Shown: positions 11,090-23,527 of the stretch, piece by piece
Position numbering within the stretch: the first letter of the stretch is position 1
How the letters are laid out: every line of letters starts with the position of its first letter
NCBI GenBank assembly: GCA_028564925.1
Contig: CM053031.1
Coordinates: 93,585,273-93,649,272 of the forward strand
Length of the DNA stretch: 64,000 bases
Origin: Lithobates sylvaticus
Lineage: Eukaryota; Chordata; Amphibia; Anura; Ranidae
Reading direction: 5' to 3'
Program-made: the position numbers and the translations under genes
Notes under the pieces: model-generated
The model's database searches: none
What the model saw: only the letters and a program-made list of their open reading frames with translations
Told to the model about the DNA's origin: nothing

Positions 11090-13640
11090 TTGTTCAGGAA
11101 GCAGTCGGTTCCATCTTTTTTATCCAATACATTTCTACGTATAGTCCTACTCTAGGTCTATTGTGGATGAACATTCTCTGTCTGGATCCAAGCATTGGGT
11201 TGCCAGAGGTCTCTGTTCCCAGGGTATTGAAGAGCTCAAATTGGTGATTAATGGTTTGGAATCTGGAGAAGGTGAAATTCTTCCTTTCTGCAGTTTGGAA
11301 GATAACCACTAGTGCTAGTCTCTCCAGTTGGTTTTAAAGTGAGTTCATGTCAGTGGACTTGGTCCCTGCTTCCTGAGACAATTTTTGGCAGTCCGCCAAT
11401 GTTGGGGAACTCTGCATGTGGAACTACTGGATTCCAAGTTCTACAACAAGTTGAACAGATTGTGTCTGTACTGGCAATAGGGTTGAATGCACTGGAACAC
11501 CTTAGGGACCAGTTCTCCCTAATTGACGCCTTCCCTTGGTTTCAACTACTGCAGCATCTTTGAATCTGGGAGGTGGTAACACTGATAATAGTGTTAAGTT
11601 AAATAAGCCCAGGAGGGCTTGGTACACTCTCATTGGACACTTCCAGTCCAGCTGGACCTAATGGTTTTGGGTCCTGTTGTTGTCTCCGCACTGTTGAGTG
11701 CCTGGAAGCCGGCTTCAGGGAGCTTCAATTACAGGACTTGGAAATATTTTATGCCTGGTGTGAAGCCAGGTGGAGGCACCCACAGATATATGTGAATGGG
11801 AGTATTTTTCCTTTCTCCAATTTGTAGGGGAAAGGAGATTGGCCTTAAGTACCATTAGGGGTCAGATTCGCCCTGATCCATTTTTTTCCCAGAGACTGTT
11901 TTTTCATACTTCATACAGGGTGTAACGCAGACAGTTCTGCCTGTCAAGCCACTCTTGTGTCCTTGAAACTTGAATTTGCTCTTGACTGTCCTTGCAGAGG
12001 CCTCCTTTTGGTGCCTTTTCGGCACCTTTTGAACCAATTGTTAGTCCTTGACTCAGAAGGTGGCTTCTTTGGTTACCCTCACCTCAGCAAGTGGAGTGTC
12101 AGAGATGATGGCTCTCATATGCAAAGAGCCATTCTTGGTCTTGCATCATAAGGTGATTTTGCATCTTCATCCATCTTTATTGCCTAGAGTGGTTTCTAGT
12201 TTTCACTTGAATCAGGACAGTGTCTTCTTTTCTAATCCTCAGTTGGCAGGAGTAAGATCGCTGCATACTCTGGAGGTAGTTCAGGTGGTCAGGATTTACT
12301 TGAATTGTCAGTGCACATCAGGAATCCTGGTTTGTGCTGCCAGCAGAGCCCAGGATGGGCAGGAGGCATCCAAGTTAAATCGTAACTCCCATTTTGTTGA
12401 GAAAAAAAACATTCCCCCCTGGGTGATTATGTACATTGCAAGGATTTTAACAACTTTTGTTGCAGATTCCTACCCTTTGTTGTTCTGAAGTAATCCATGA
12501 GTTTGTCTACCTCTGTTCTGAGTGGATCTAATGGGAGTGGTTTCATAATTACCTGTCAGGTGTGCAGCTGCAGGGCACTAATGAGGAAATCTGCTGTGCC
12601 TGCATCCCTTTTAGGCCCCTTTCACACTGGGGCAGGGAGCCACGGTGACGGAAAAGCAGCGCTATATTTAGCACTGCTTTACCGTCGTTTTGCCCACGGG
12701 TTTCGGTCGCTCGCGGTGCGGTCTTACCCCCGCAGAGCGCCGCCGTATCGGCGCTTTGCGGTGGTATTGCCACGGTTTTACCGCGGTGTCCCATTCAAAT
12801 CAATGGGAAGGAGCGGTATAGGAGCGGTGAACACACCGCTCCTATACTGCTCCAAAGATGCTGCTAGCAGGACTTTTTTTGCCGTCCTGCTAGCGCACCG
12901 CTCCAGTGTGAAAGCCCGCCGGCTTTCACACTGGAGTGAATGGGGCAGGATTTTTTCAGGCGGTATACAGGCACTATTTTTAGCGCTGTATACCACCTGA
13001 AAAACGCCCCAGTGTGAAAGGGGCCTTAGACATGCTCCTTTTGAAAGTAAGTATCTTTTCAAAAATAACATTTTTGTTGCTGGGGATTCCTGAAATCTGA
13101 CTTGTATCTTAGGCAGACTTCTGGGAGAATTGGTGAGCCAATCACACAAGCAGAAAATTGTTTCTGGGGAGTGGTCAATACACACTCTGTGTACAGAACA
13201 ACTCCATGTAGCCATATTGCAATGCATTCTCAGAAAATTACAGTGGCTGCAGGTTGAAAAGGATAGGCAATTTTAAATTGCATTCAATTACTATGATTAG
13301 TGTAGCAAATATATGTGCTATATTATTTTTTCTTTGCTATTTTCCCCCCCCACAAAAGTGGAGTTACCCTTTAACAATTTTTTTCATTGGAGCTGCAAGT
13401 TAATTATTCAAGCCTATGGCTTGAAAGGGCAAGAACCCCACCCCTTTTTGGTGAGCTTGGTACCAGGTGTGTTGGGACATCTTAGGCCATCAGGTGTCAG
13501 TGGCTCTGGTTTTTAAGGCCACTACATGGTCTTTGGTACATACATTCAAAGGATTTTACCAGATGGATATCAAAGCCTCAGAGGATACTGCTTTGGCCAC
13601 AGTATGTTAAGGGGCGGCAGAATAAGTCCTTTACAGGTGG
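11090..13640 (+). mobile_element. DIRS-type retrotransposon fossil (broken)
   Basis: Plus-strand frames resemble the downstream part of a DIRS-1-like element. The upstream portion is RT/RNase H-like. A tyrosine-recombinase-like portion at about 12050-12480 contains VVSSFHLNQD and SLHTLEVV, and its C-terminal part is at about 13390-13610. A TTA-flanked MITE (12614-13025) was inserted inside the recombinase part. It is old and broken in many places. No terminal repeats were recognised and the ends are approximate. Confidence 0.6.
12614..13025. mobile_element. PIF/Harbinger-like MITE in the DIRS fossil
   Basis: Terminal inverted repeats ggcccctttcacactggggc and the complement, ending at 13025, are flanked by TTA at 12611-12613 and 13026-13028. 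The interior is C/G-rich with nested inverted repeats (gagcggt blocks, agtgtgaaagcc). It is close to 53306-53748 but in the opposite orientation. Confidence 0.82.
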
Positions 13641-14329
13641 CAGTTTCTTTTTTTTTTTTCTTAACAGTGCGTGAGTGTAGAAGGTTTTGTTAAACTAGAC
13701 TTTGCTTTTAGGTTTGAACTGCAGCCACAGTCTATTCCCAGAGATTGAGCAGAAGATGCTTTTGCAGATGATTCCTCGCTTGCTTCAAAAGTCAAGCATT
13801 AGCTTAAATGTGTTCGGTTATGACCAATGAGGAGAATAAGATAATGGACACCAAAAAAGGTAAATTTCAGTGGGATACTTCCATCATTTCACCATTCCAC
13901 TGTACGGTGGCACAATTATTGGATTGCATTGCTGTTTTGCTTATATTTTATTTATATGTCGCTAAAACAAATTTTTGTTGTGGGACAAGTGCATGTTTTT
14001 GTATGTGCTCACTAAGGAAATTGGAAGAAAGAAAGCTTAACCAGTCAGCTTTTTCTTTTTTTTTTTTTTCTTTTTTTTTTTTATATTAAACATGAAATTT
14101 GATTCATAGCAGCTGCTTCTTTTTGCTTTGTCTGCACTTGTTTGTTGCAGTTGTCATAAATCATCTCCCGTGTTTTTTCCTTTCTAGTCCTCTCCTCTTC
14201 CAAAGAAGTTAGGCTATAGTATTATTATGCAATTGCTGCCTCAGACGGCATGGGCTAGGCCCTTCATTTGGAATAATTTCATTTTAGTTCACTTGGGTTT
14301 GATAAATTAAAAAGTCACTAAAGGATTCT

Positions 14330-14575
14330 TTTTTTTTTAAATAACAAACATGCTATACTTACCTCCACTGTGAAGCTCGTTTTGCACAGAGTGGCCCTTA
14401 ACCTGGTCTTCTGGGGTCCCTCGGCGGCTGTCTCGGCTCCCTCCCGCAAGGACTCCACAACTTCATGCAAGCTCCCTCTTGTTCAGAGTGCTTGCGGGCG
14501 CGCTCCCGTGATACAGCTGGCTGCATAGAATGCATTGAGGTGAAAAAACGTTTACCTTTACAACCCCTTTAAGCA
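14330..14575. mobile_element. TTAA-edged MITE copy
   Basis: It shares aacaaacatg, ctatacttacct, ttgcacagag and ggtccctc blocks with 42400-42816 and ends in tttacaacccctttaa. Confidence 0.6.
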
Positions 14576-15060
14576 GAGATACAGTCAAAAATTATATATA
14601 ATGAATAGACCAATAAACAATATACTATTTTTGCTGTAATATCTGCCTTCAGTCTGGAACGGTTCCCCACAGTACTCCTTTTCTGCCACTAGATGTCCTT
14701 TCTTCCAGGTTGAATGACAGCCAGCATCATTCAACCCACTTCCGTTATGCCAAGACTGTCTATCTGTCCCAGCCTTCAACTAAACCGCAAAGGAGAAGCA
14801 GCACTGTGATGTACTCATCACCTTTCACTGTCAATCCTCCTCCTATTGGCATGCTCTTTACCACACATGCACTAATTATTTCCTTGTGCAGCTTCTTCCT
14901 CTACTTCTCTGAGCTTTTCTGTACAAAAAATGCGAGAAGATGATGCCAGTTAAAATTCAGGTACTTAGTTCAGTTACTGCTTACTTTTAAAATGAAAAAT
15001 AAGTTTCATGATGTAATAATTATTACATAATTGCAATAATTTGTATTTTTTATCTGCTTA

Positions 15061-15560
15061 AGGGCCCTTTCACACCGAACGCAGTTGGATGCACTCCAAC
15101 TGCATAGACCAGGGGTCTCAAACTGATGACCCTCCAGCTGTTGCAGAACTACAGCTCCCATGAGGCATGGCAAGGCTGACGGTTACAAGCATGACTCCCA
15201 TAGGCAGAGGCATGATGGGACTTGGTGGGCCGCCAGTTTGAGACCCCTGGCATAGACAGCCCAAAAGCAAGGTAATCTTATGGGCATAGTTCATGTCATT
15301 GCAGTGCAGTCCAGTGTAAAAAAAAAAAGTAGAGCATGCTGTATTTTTGCACACCAAAAATGCAGGGAATGTGCTACAAATGCACTTCAGATGCACTGCT
15401 TCTCTTTAAGCCAACAAAGCCAAGCCCAAAAAATTATAGAAAAATGCATGGCAAACGCAGCACAAAATGCACTCAAGCGCATGTCAAGCACACATGTGGT
15501 CAAAAATGCAGTTATGTGTAGTTTCTGGAGTGAATTTTATACATTGTCAAGGAAATCACT
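15061..15560. mobile_element. TTA-type MITE fragment (right end uncertain)
   Basis: It starts gggccctttcacaccgaacg after TTAA, like the other 'cctttcacac' MITEs. A 140-bp hAT MITE interrupts it. No matching right terminus was found. Confidence 0.45.
15110..15249. mobile_element. 140-bp hAT MITE
   Basis: Inverted ends caggggtctcaaactg / cagtttgagacccctg, with a perfect 8-bp duplication gcatagac at 15102-15109 and 15250-15257. Confidence 0.88.
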
Positions 15561-16062
15561 TTCCGAAAGGAATGTACAGCACAGTTCTTTTCACTCTGTT
15601 GATCACCTTACTAGTTTGTAAGTTACGTGGTAATACACTTGTATTCTAGTAAAAAGAGCCCTCACAAACATAGGTCTCCTAGTAAGAACACCCATCACTG
15701 ACTTTAGCTTCCTCATGGGGGTTTACTTGCCGACAGTGGACTCCAGCAGTGTGGATTCTTGCAGCTGGAATGATAGCTGTATGTGAGTATCTGTACAAAG
15801 CAATGACAGGTTGATAGCAGCTGTCGCTGTTTGCATGTAGCCACACACAGTGTCTTCCTGTGGTTAGGGACAGAAGTCCAAGCCTGGAAATACACTTTAA
15901 CTAGTAAAGGACACTGGATGTACTACACGCGGCCACGCTTTTGGGTTTAATATCGCATTATTCAAAGTACACAGGATGTGTAGCATGTTTTAACACAACC
16001 CCCCCCATGAGATTGATAGAGGCAAGGTAGCATTGTTACTTTTGTATATACTGTTTAATTAA

Positions 16063-16430
16063 CCACTTGACCTCCGGAAGATTTGCCCCTCCCCCTTTAA
16101 ATTTTTTTGTGATATGGCATTGCGTTACTTTAACTGACAATTACGCGGTCATGCAACACTGTACCCAAATAAAATGAATGTCTTTTTTTTTGGTGGTATA
16201 TGATCACCTCTGCGGTTTTATTTTTTGCCATATAAACAAAAAAAACTATTTTGAAAAAAATATATATTTTCCTTTCTGTTAGAAAACATATGCAATAAAG
16301 TTGAAAAAAATAAAATTTCTTCAAAACTTTAGGCCAGTATGTATTCTGCTACATATTTTTGGTAAAAAAAATCCCAATAAGCATATGTTGATTGGTTTGC
16401 GCAAAAGTTAGTGTCTACAAACTTTAGGGG
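16063..16430. mobile_element. TTAA-flanked MITE B, truncated
   Basis: The left end is TTAA then ccacttgacc at 16059. The family signature is present (tgacaattacgcggtcatgc, tggtggtatatgatcacctc, ttggtttgcgcaaaagtt). The element stops mid-way at about 16430, next to a 5'-truncated Tc1. Confidence 0.75.
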
Positions 16431-16431
16431 G

Positions 16432-16982
16432 GTTCTGTTTCAGTATGTTTATTGAAAATTTTTCCAAAAATAAGGTCCACAACGCAGGTGGAGCATATCA
16501 AACGTTAAGAACAACAAAGGAGTGGCTTAAAAAGAAGCACATTAAGGTCCTGGAGTGGCCTAGCCAGTCTCCAGACCTTAATCCCATAGAAAATATGTGG
16601 GGGGAGTTAAAGGTGCGAGTTACCAAATGTCAGCCTGGAAACCTTAATGACTTTGATTTGAAAAGAGGAGTGGGACAAAATCCCTCCTGAGATGTGTGCA
16701 AACCTGGTGGCCAACTACAAGAAACGTCTGACCTCTGATTGCCAACAAGGGTTTTGCCATCAAGTACTAAGTCATGTTTTGCAAAGGGGTCAAATATATA
16801 TTTCACTCATTAAAATGCAAATCAATTCATAACTTTTTTTTGAAATGCGTTTTTCAGGATTTTTTTATTCTGTCTCGCTGTTGAAATTAACCTACCATTA
16901 AAATTATAGACTGATCATTTCTTTGTCAATTGGCAAACATGCAAAATCAGCAGGGGATCAAATACTTTTTTCCCCTCACTGT
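16432..16982 (+). mobile_element. Tc1 element, 3' half only
   Basis: The frame at 16445-16690 carries the Tc1 transposase C-terminus: [20 protein letters not shown], including the final catalytic E region of DD34E. The right terminal repeat ends ttttttcccctcactg at 16982, followed by TA. The 5' half is missing, apparently lost together with the right half of the adjacent MITE. Confidence 0.82.
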
Positions 16983-17195
16983 AATGTAATTGCTTTTATT
17001 TTATCACTTTTCAGGAGGAATAAAGCATTGTGTCAATGAACTGTAAGGGTACCAACAACTTGTCCACATCTGCATATATTTCTGATGCATATCTCTTTAG
17101 GGATACCTCAATTAACTGTACAGGTTTTCAAACATCACAGCTGTATTACGAAATTCAAAGAACCTCTTGTGGTTTTGAATTTTCTTTCACCTTAA

Positions 17196-17624
17196 AGGAT
17201 AATTTCAGCTTTGGGAACATGTTACATGTTCCACCTGTTTTTAGGGTGGAACATGTAACATGCTCACTTTCCTGCAGTGGCTGTGTGTGACAGCAGTGCA
17301 GGGAGAAAATCCCTGTACAAGCTGTCACTTTTTGAAAAGAGCATGGCCATGCAGGGCTCTCTCACACTCGGCTGCGCCATTGAATCACAGAGTAGCAACA
17401 TCCTTTGCGGCTGTTGGCTTGTAGTTCTCAATGAACTACCACGTCAATGTTGAGAGTTGTTAGTTCATTGATTCTTCACACTGCAGTTTGCAGGAGACCT
17501 GCATGGCACCAGCAATCTGCTGTTCTCTGGTGCAATGCTTTCCAGGTTCCAAAAGAAAATTGTAAATGCACATTTATTTACCTGCAAAAAAAATGTGCCT
17601 TTATTTTAAAGCTGAACTTGTGCT
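17196..17624. mobile_element. TTAA-flanked MITE with hairpin
   Basis: TTAA at 17192-17195 and 17625-17628. The inverted ends aggataatttcagcttt / aaagctgaacttgtgct are imperfect. An 18-bp perfect hairpin, arms 17218-17235 and 17245-17262 (catgttacatgttccacc and complement), lies near the left end. Confidence 0.65.
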
Positions 17625-18280
17625 TTAATGCACAATTAGGGAGGTGATTTCCCCCTCTGGTATAGTTTTTGAAGTAGACGTAGCTTTAAGTGGATGTAAA
17701 CCCGATTACTTAAATTTCAGCTAGGCACAGTGTCTGCAGTGTTTTCTTGTGTCTTTTCAAAGCACTATGTCCCTTGGCTGTCTCCTACCCCGTTCTCCTG
17801 CTATCAGCCTGATAACTCCTGACATGTTCTCCAACACAGGAGATAAAAGCAGCCTGAGTTTTTCTGAGTGATGAACGATTCAACGAACAGAACTGAAATT
17901 CTCTACCTATGAGAAGAGGGGGGTGTGTGCCTTTCCGCCAATCAGCTGTTTTGGCTGTATGCCCAGGCTTCACTGCAGTGCTAACCAGGAAGAAAAAAAT
18001 CCCCTAACGCGATCTGCACTTTCTAAAGAATATATAAAGCTGAAGACAGCAGATATACATGTAAAACTTGTGTAGGGAGATTTGTTTCATCCCTGTGTAT
18101 CATCTGAGGCTGTTCACTTCACTGGGTATATGCAGGGCCGGTGCCAGGCTTTTTGTGTGCATAGGCGAAGGTGCATTTTGGTGCCCTCCCATCCTTCCAC
18201 CACCCCGACCCCAGACAGCTCCTTTGCCGGGAGGATGGGACTCAAGCAAACAAAGAAAAAACATCCGCCATATAAGTGTG

Positions 18281-19585
18281 AATCACAATAAAGTGCAATT
18301 TTATAGATTTCAAGAATCATTAATACATGTACATTCCAAAGTGCTAGTGCAACAAATAATATACATAAAACATAATTTCATATAAAAAGTCCTATAAAAT
18401 TGTGCTGTGATAAACTAAACTTGTTTGCACCGAGTTCAGTGTAACATCACCAAGACAGAGCAGATACTCTGCTTACCAAAAAATTTGACTTTATAAAATT
18501 ATGAGGTTATGTGTGCTTGTCATCTGCCAGATATTTGCAGTCAATTCACTCAAAAAGCAACAATGCAGGTATGATGGCTTTCTCCCAAAAGTGGTCTTTC
18601 ACCACTCCGTCCAGTCCAGTACCAACCACAGGAAACCCCATATATGCCAAGAATAAAGCACACTATAATGCATTACCAGGACATACTGTGCTGCTTTATT
18701 AGGCCTCATGCACACGGACGTTTTAAAAAACGGGCTGTAAAGCTAGATCGGACGCCTGGAAAAAGCAGCCTAAAAAAACTTGACTTTTACCGCGTTTTTT
18801 AGCGTCAGCGTTAATTAGCTTTTACACATCTCTAATTTCCTATACAGGGATTACAGTGTCGAATCAACTTTTTGCAGCCAAAAAACGCTGCAGCTCAAAA
18901 ACGCCGGTGCGCGTTTTTGAGCGTTTTTGCAAGTTTTTCCGCGTTTTTGCGTGATTCGCGTTTTTACAGCTCTAGCTCCGCGCAATGGAACGCACTTGTC
19001 CTGGGTTTTTTTTTTTTTTTTTTTACAGCTTAAAAACGCCTAGGTGGGCATGAAGCCATAGACTAACATGGACAGGCGTTTTTAAGCTGCAAAAAACGCT
19101 CAAAAACGCGGCTGCAAAAACATCTGTGTGCATGAGGCCTAAAAGTAATGTACTTAGAGCAAACTTTACTAGGATAAAGAGACAAAATGTTTGATTGGCT
19201 TGGTAAAGCATTATAGTGTGCTTTATTCTTTGCATATACAGGGTTTCCTGTGGTTGCTACTGGACGGAGTGGTGAAAGGCCACTTTTGGGAGAAATCTAC
19301 TATACCTACATTGTTGCATTTTTGCGTGAAGTAGCTGCAAATATCCGGCAGATGACAAGCACACATGACCGCATAATTTTAAGAGGACACATTTTTTGGT
19401 AAGCAGATGGTATGTGCTGTTGTGTCTTGGTGATATTACAATGAAGTCGGTGCAAACAGCGTGCAATGGATCTTCACAAGTGTATCATGACACAATTTTA
19501 TTGGACTTTTTGTATGAAATGTATTTACTGTACTAGCCCTTCGGATGTACATATATTATTCTCTCTATATCACATTGCACTTTAG
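18281..19585. repeat. Large inverted repeat (about 400-bp arms) inside the hAT
   Basis: Left arm about 18281-18694, right arm about 19197-19585, diverged but alignable throughout: shared blocks include tgtgcttgtcatctgcc, ttcaccactccgtccagt, aataaagcacactataatgc and ttgcaccga. A MITE (18701-19140) sits in the spacer. The superfamily is not recognised. No hammerhead motif is present. Confidence 0.75.
18701..19140. mobile_element. TTA-type MITE in the spacer of the inverted repeat
   Basis: Inverted ends aggcctcatgcacacgg / gtgtgcatgaggcct. The interior is rich in gcgtttttgagcg and tttaaaaaacg repeats that fold on themselves. Confidence 0.7.
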
Positions 19586-21559
19586 CCACTTTTACATGAG
19601 AAGTCCAATTGAATCCGCCTGTCTGTTTTTCAGGTGGACCCAATTGAACCCTCTATTCTCTTGGAGCAGCGGGTGTAATCTGGAATCCACTAAAAACAAA
19701 TGGAAGGAAATCTGTTCCCCTCCGTGGATCGGATCAAATCGCATGTGGGTGTAAACAGACAGGAAAGTCTGTTTACATCTGACTACCCCATACCGCAGAG
19801 TGGGATCCATCCCCTCTCCACATGTCATCTCTTTCCCCTTGCTCCATCTCTCCTTCTCTGTCTCCTCTTCCTCATGTGTTCACCACCCTACAGAGGGTCC
19901 ACATGTACATGCAAGGGGCTGTACAATAAAAGCACACACCTAAAGACATTTAATCCTTGCCTTACACACAGGATCTTCATCTGCAAGTTCAGTAGCGATG
20001 GTCTCTGTGCTCAGTGCTAGACTGGAGGTGGGAGTTTATTGCAGGGGGATTGTTCATAGGGTGAGCAAGAGGGGGAGAAATAAAGAGCCATCGCTGACTG
20101 CAAAAGGAGGAGGGGCCAGGAGGAGGCAGCTCTGACATTCACAGTGCCTGGGGCTGTGCTGCCTGTCATACTCTTCTACGCCGAGCGAGGGAAATGTGCG
20201 AGCGTGGGCGGCGCTAGCATATGCTTTTTTTTTTTTTTTAATGAAGCCTTGGCTTTAGCGCCCCCCCCCCTCCCTCCTGGCACCCTCAGGCGGCCGCTTG
20301 GGCTGCCTTATGCTGGCACCGGCCCTGGGTATATGTGATGGTTTACATCCACTTTAATTATCACCAGAAAAGTCCTGTGGTTATTAGTGCATCAGCTAGC
20401 AAGTTACCTTACATGTTTCTCTTTTATTTTTTATTTAATCTTAATTAAGGAGCCTCAAACAGTATCCAGCTCAGCCCTGTGGCTCTGTTTGTTTTGCTTT
20501 AATTGAATGAGCGTAGGAGATATTCAGTTAGCAGCTCCTCACTGATCATGGCAATTACGCCCTCCATCCCTGCCTGACTTCTTTGAGGGTTTCTCACCTC
20601 TGCTATTAATTAGCTGCTCTAAACCATTAATCCAATTGAAAATGTACAGTGAATATAAAGAGACAACCCGTGGCTAACAGAATTAGTTCTCTTTTAGGCT
20701 ATGTGTACACAGACTTCATATATGTTCAATAATGGAATGCAGAACTAAAATGATCATATATTTAGATATTTATGCCTTGGTATTGAACTTATCCTTTTTT
20801 CCATTATTATTTATTAAATTCCATAATGCTTTAGCATCAGCATATTCTTAGGAATATACTTTTTTAGTGGTGTGAAATGTAACCAGTGTTTTGCCAAAGA
20901 AAATGGAAAAGATAGGCATAGATCTTAGATCATTTTGATGGTGAGAGAAAGTCAATCACCCAGAGCAGATTTTTCAGGCCAACCAGGGCCTTTTTTAAGG
21001 CAGGGCAAAAGGGGCATCTGCAGCTGCCTCATACTTGCCAACTATCCTGGTTTAAATTCCCTCGCTCCTTAAGGTTTAGTCCTGTGCTGTGTCCCAATAT
21101 CTCAGTGTGAAGTGCTGCTACTAATGCTGCCCAGCTCTGCCCTATTGTGTACAGATGACTCACCTGCAGACCCTGTGTTTACATGTAAATTGCTGGCATT
21201 CATTTTCTTGTTAAAAAAAAAAAATTACCGACATTCATATGTAAATAGTGGCAGCATTCATAAGTCGGCAACTGAAATATTTGATTCCAGGCGGGTAAGA
21301 GTAAATACAGAAGAGAAAAGAGGACAAAGAAGATGGGGGGGGGGGGGGGGGAAGGGAGTGGAAATATTCAATGCTCTGTGACCAACTGGGATCCGAGGTT
21401 CTACCAGCCAGTCCCATTGCAGAAACATATACTTGTAGTGCTTGCTAGGAATAGTCAGGGAGGGTATTCCATGATATGCCAAATTGTTTGTAAAGGGAGT
21501 CATTTATGACAGCTGTTAAATATTCCATCATTTGCACATCCCGGATCCTAGCATAAAGC

Positions 21560-22020
21560 TCATTCAAAGAGAGAGGCTTGTGTTTTCCCATTTAAGGGGA
21601 ATTTAGACAGCGTGCCGCCATAAGGATGTGCAACAGCAGTTGTTTGGATGTTTTAGAAAAATCAGGAGGAGGTAAACCCAAGAGAAATGTCTTTAGGTGC
21701 AAATGAGATCCAAGAGCCAAAGAGCTGATGGCTAAGAGCATAAATAGCTTGCCAGTAAGGTTTGACAAAAAGGCAAAACCAAAAGCTACATTGGTTTGTT
21801 CCAAGTCTATTCCTGCATCTTCAGCATCTATTGTCTGCAGAAGGATATATGGAGCGCAGCTTATCTGAAGTGTTATACCAGTGAAAAAGTATCTTGCATT
21901 GGTTTTCTTTCTATAAAGTGCAGCTCAAGCTCTTAGCTATCTGAGATCATATTTTTCCAGGTTTTAAAAGGTAGCTGCTGTCCAAGAAATGTTTCCCATT
22001 TCTGAATAAAAAAAAAAATA

Positions 22021-22090
<70 letters not shown>

Positions 22091-22520
22091 GCAAGGGGAT
22101 GGGAGGGCAAAGGAATCAGGGAGGGCAAAGGAATCAGCGCGTTATATATTTGAGAGATTAGCTTTTTCAGATATATTTCAAACAAAATCAATTTAGAAAA
22201 TTGGAGAGTGTTGTCAAAGATTGGGCGTAGTGACGAATTTGCAGGTATCCGTAAAAAGCTTGTTTAAGGGAGCACGTACGCACTTTGGAGATCTTTGAAA
22301 GATTGCATAACCCTAGTTCTGGTGGTGAAAATGGAATAGGCCCCTGTCTTTCCAAAAAAGAGACATCTGGGACATCAGGCTATCTGGGACAGGTGAAAAT
22401 AGGAAGGAGGTTGTTGGAGAAACTGTGGTAGTTAAGGTATGTTGTCTATGGATCTGACACCACAAGGTGTACAGGAAGGGCCATAGGTTATAATACATTT
22501 ATTGTGTTTATCGAGATAGT
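21560..22520 (-). mobile_element. L1/Tx1-like LINE ORF2 C-terminal fragment
   Basis: On the minus strand the frame at 21592-21804 reads FLLGLPPPDFSKTSKQLLLH and then ILMAARCL, matching the conserved C-terminal block of frog L1-like ORF2 (compare LLRFMLSAARHNI in the 47-kb copy). Further minus-strand fragments at 22313-22498 appear to be upstream coding remnants. A (TA)n tract (22017-22088) interrupts it. It is old and broken. Confidence 0.6.
22017..22088. repeat. (TA)n microsatellite
   Basis: About 70 bases of ta repeat after a poly(A) run. Confidence 0.95.
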
Positions 22521-22538
22521 GATACTGTTGATGCTTAA

Positions 22539-23527
22539 CCACTTGCCTACTGTGCACTTAAACACCCTTCCTGCCCAGACCAATTTTCAGCTTTCAGCGT
22601 TCGCGCACTTTCAGTGACAATTGCGCGGTCATGCAATGCTGTAACCAAATGAATTTTTTATCATTTTGTTCGCACAAATAGAGCTTTAGTTTGGTGGTAT
22701 TTATTCGCGACTCCGTTTTTTATTTTTTGCGATATAAGCGAAAACATAGCGGAAATTTTGAAAAAAAACAATATTTTCTCCTTTCTTTTTTAAAAGAAAT
22801 CCAATAAAATCAAATTTTGTCATAAATTTAAGCCAAAATGTATTCTGCTACATGTTTTTTGTAAAAAAAAAAATCCGTTAAGTGTATAATAATTGGTTCG
22901 CGTGATCACGGACATATGTACGCAAATGATCATGTAAAAGGGGTGTGCAGGTGATCACGGACATATGTGTGCAGATAATCATTGGCACATGTGATTTTAG
23001 TGGGACATATGTGAGGGACATGTGTTTTTATTATTTAGGGACATGTGTGTTTTGGGGACATGTGTGTTTTACTGTGGGGACATGTGTGTCTTACTGTGGG
23101 GACATGTGTGTTTTACTGTGGGGACGTGTGTTTTTACTATGGGGGACCCTAGACTGGTGATCAGTGAGTAAAAAAACATCTCATACTCACTGATCACCAG
23201 CCGGCTGCAGCTATCCGCTCTCCTCTCCTCACCGACGACTTCCGTGTGAGGAGAGGAGGGCCGATTGCCTAGCAACCGGCTGTTTGTTTACATCACATGA
23301 CAGCCGTGATTCGTCACGGCCGTCATGTGATCAGGAGGGCCAATCACCGTGCCCTCCTGCCGATTCGAGATGCGTCGTGTCCGGGTGACACGGCCGCATC
23401 GGGATCGCGCCGCTGCGCGGGCACGCGCGCGCGATCCCTCTACTTCTGAAGGACGTTCCTGAACGTCCTATCAGAAGTAGACGGCTCCCACCCGGCCGTA
23501 TATCTACATTGGCCGGGTGGGAAGTGG
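22539..23527. mobile_element. TTAA-flanked MITE C with internal minisatellite
   Basis: TTAA at 22535-22538 and 23528-23531; ends CCacttgcct and gggaagtGG. The family signature (tgacaattgcgcggtcatgc) is near the left end. A tandem minisatellite of about 24 bases built on ggggacatgtgtgtttta occupies about 22970-23145. Confidence 0.85.

Larger units (their letters stand above)
18133..20327. mobile_element. hAT element with internal large inverted repeat
   Basis: Ends cagggccggtgccaggc and, inverted, cagggccggtgccag. A perfect 8-bp duplication ggtatatg lies at 18125-18132 and 20328-20335. Its interior was filled by other elements (18281-19585), and a 'gtaaacagac' MITE-like stretch lies at about 19590-19830. 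No transposase is recognisable. Confidence 0.85.
17687..20357. mobile_element. TTAA-edged MITE split by a hAT element
   Basis: The left end is taagtggatgtaaaccc and the right end ggtttacatccactttaa at 20340-20357. Without the hAT at 18133-20327, the joint cactgggtatatgtgatgg matches cactgggtaaatgtgagag in copy 1 at about 670, so the pre-insertion state is visible in the same window. Confidence 0.75.

Noticed and set aside
12497-13227. Frames of 167 and 149 codons on opposite strands
   Set aside because: They span the GC-rich TTA-flanked MITE in the DIRS fossil and do not continue on either side.
20986-21060. hAT-like left end (cagggccttttttaaggcag)
   Set aside because: No matching right end or 8-bp duplication was found nearby.
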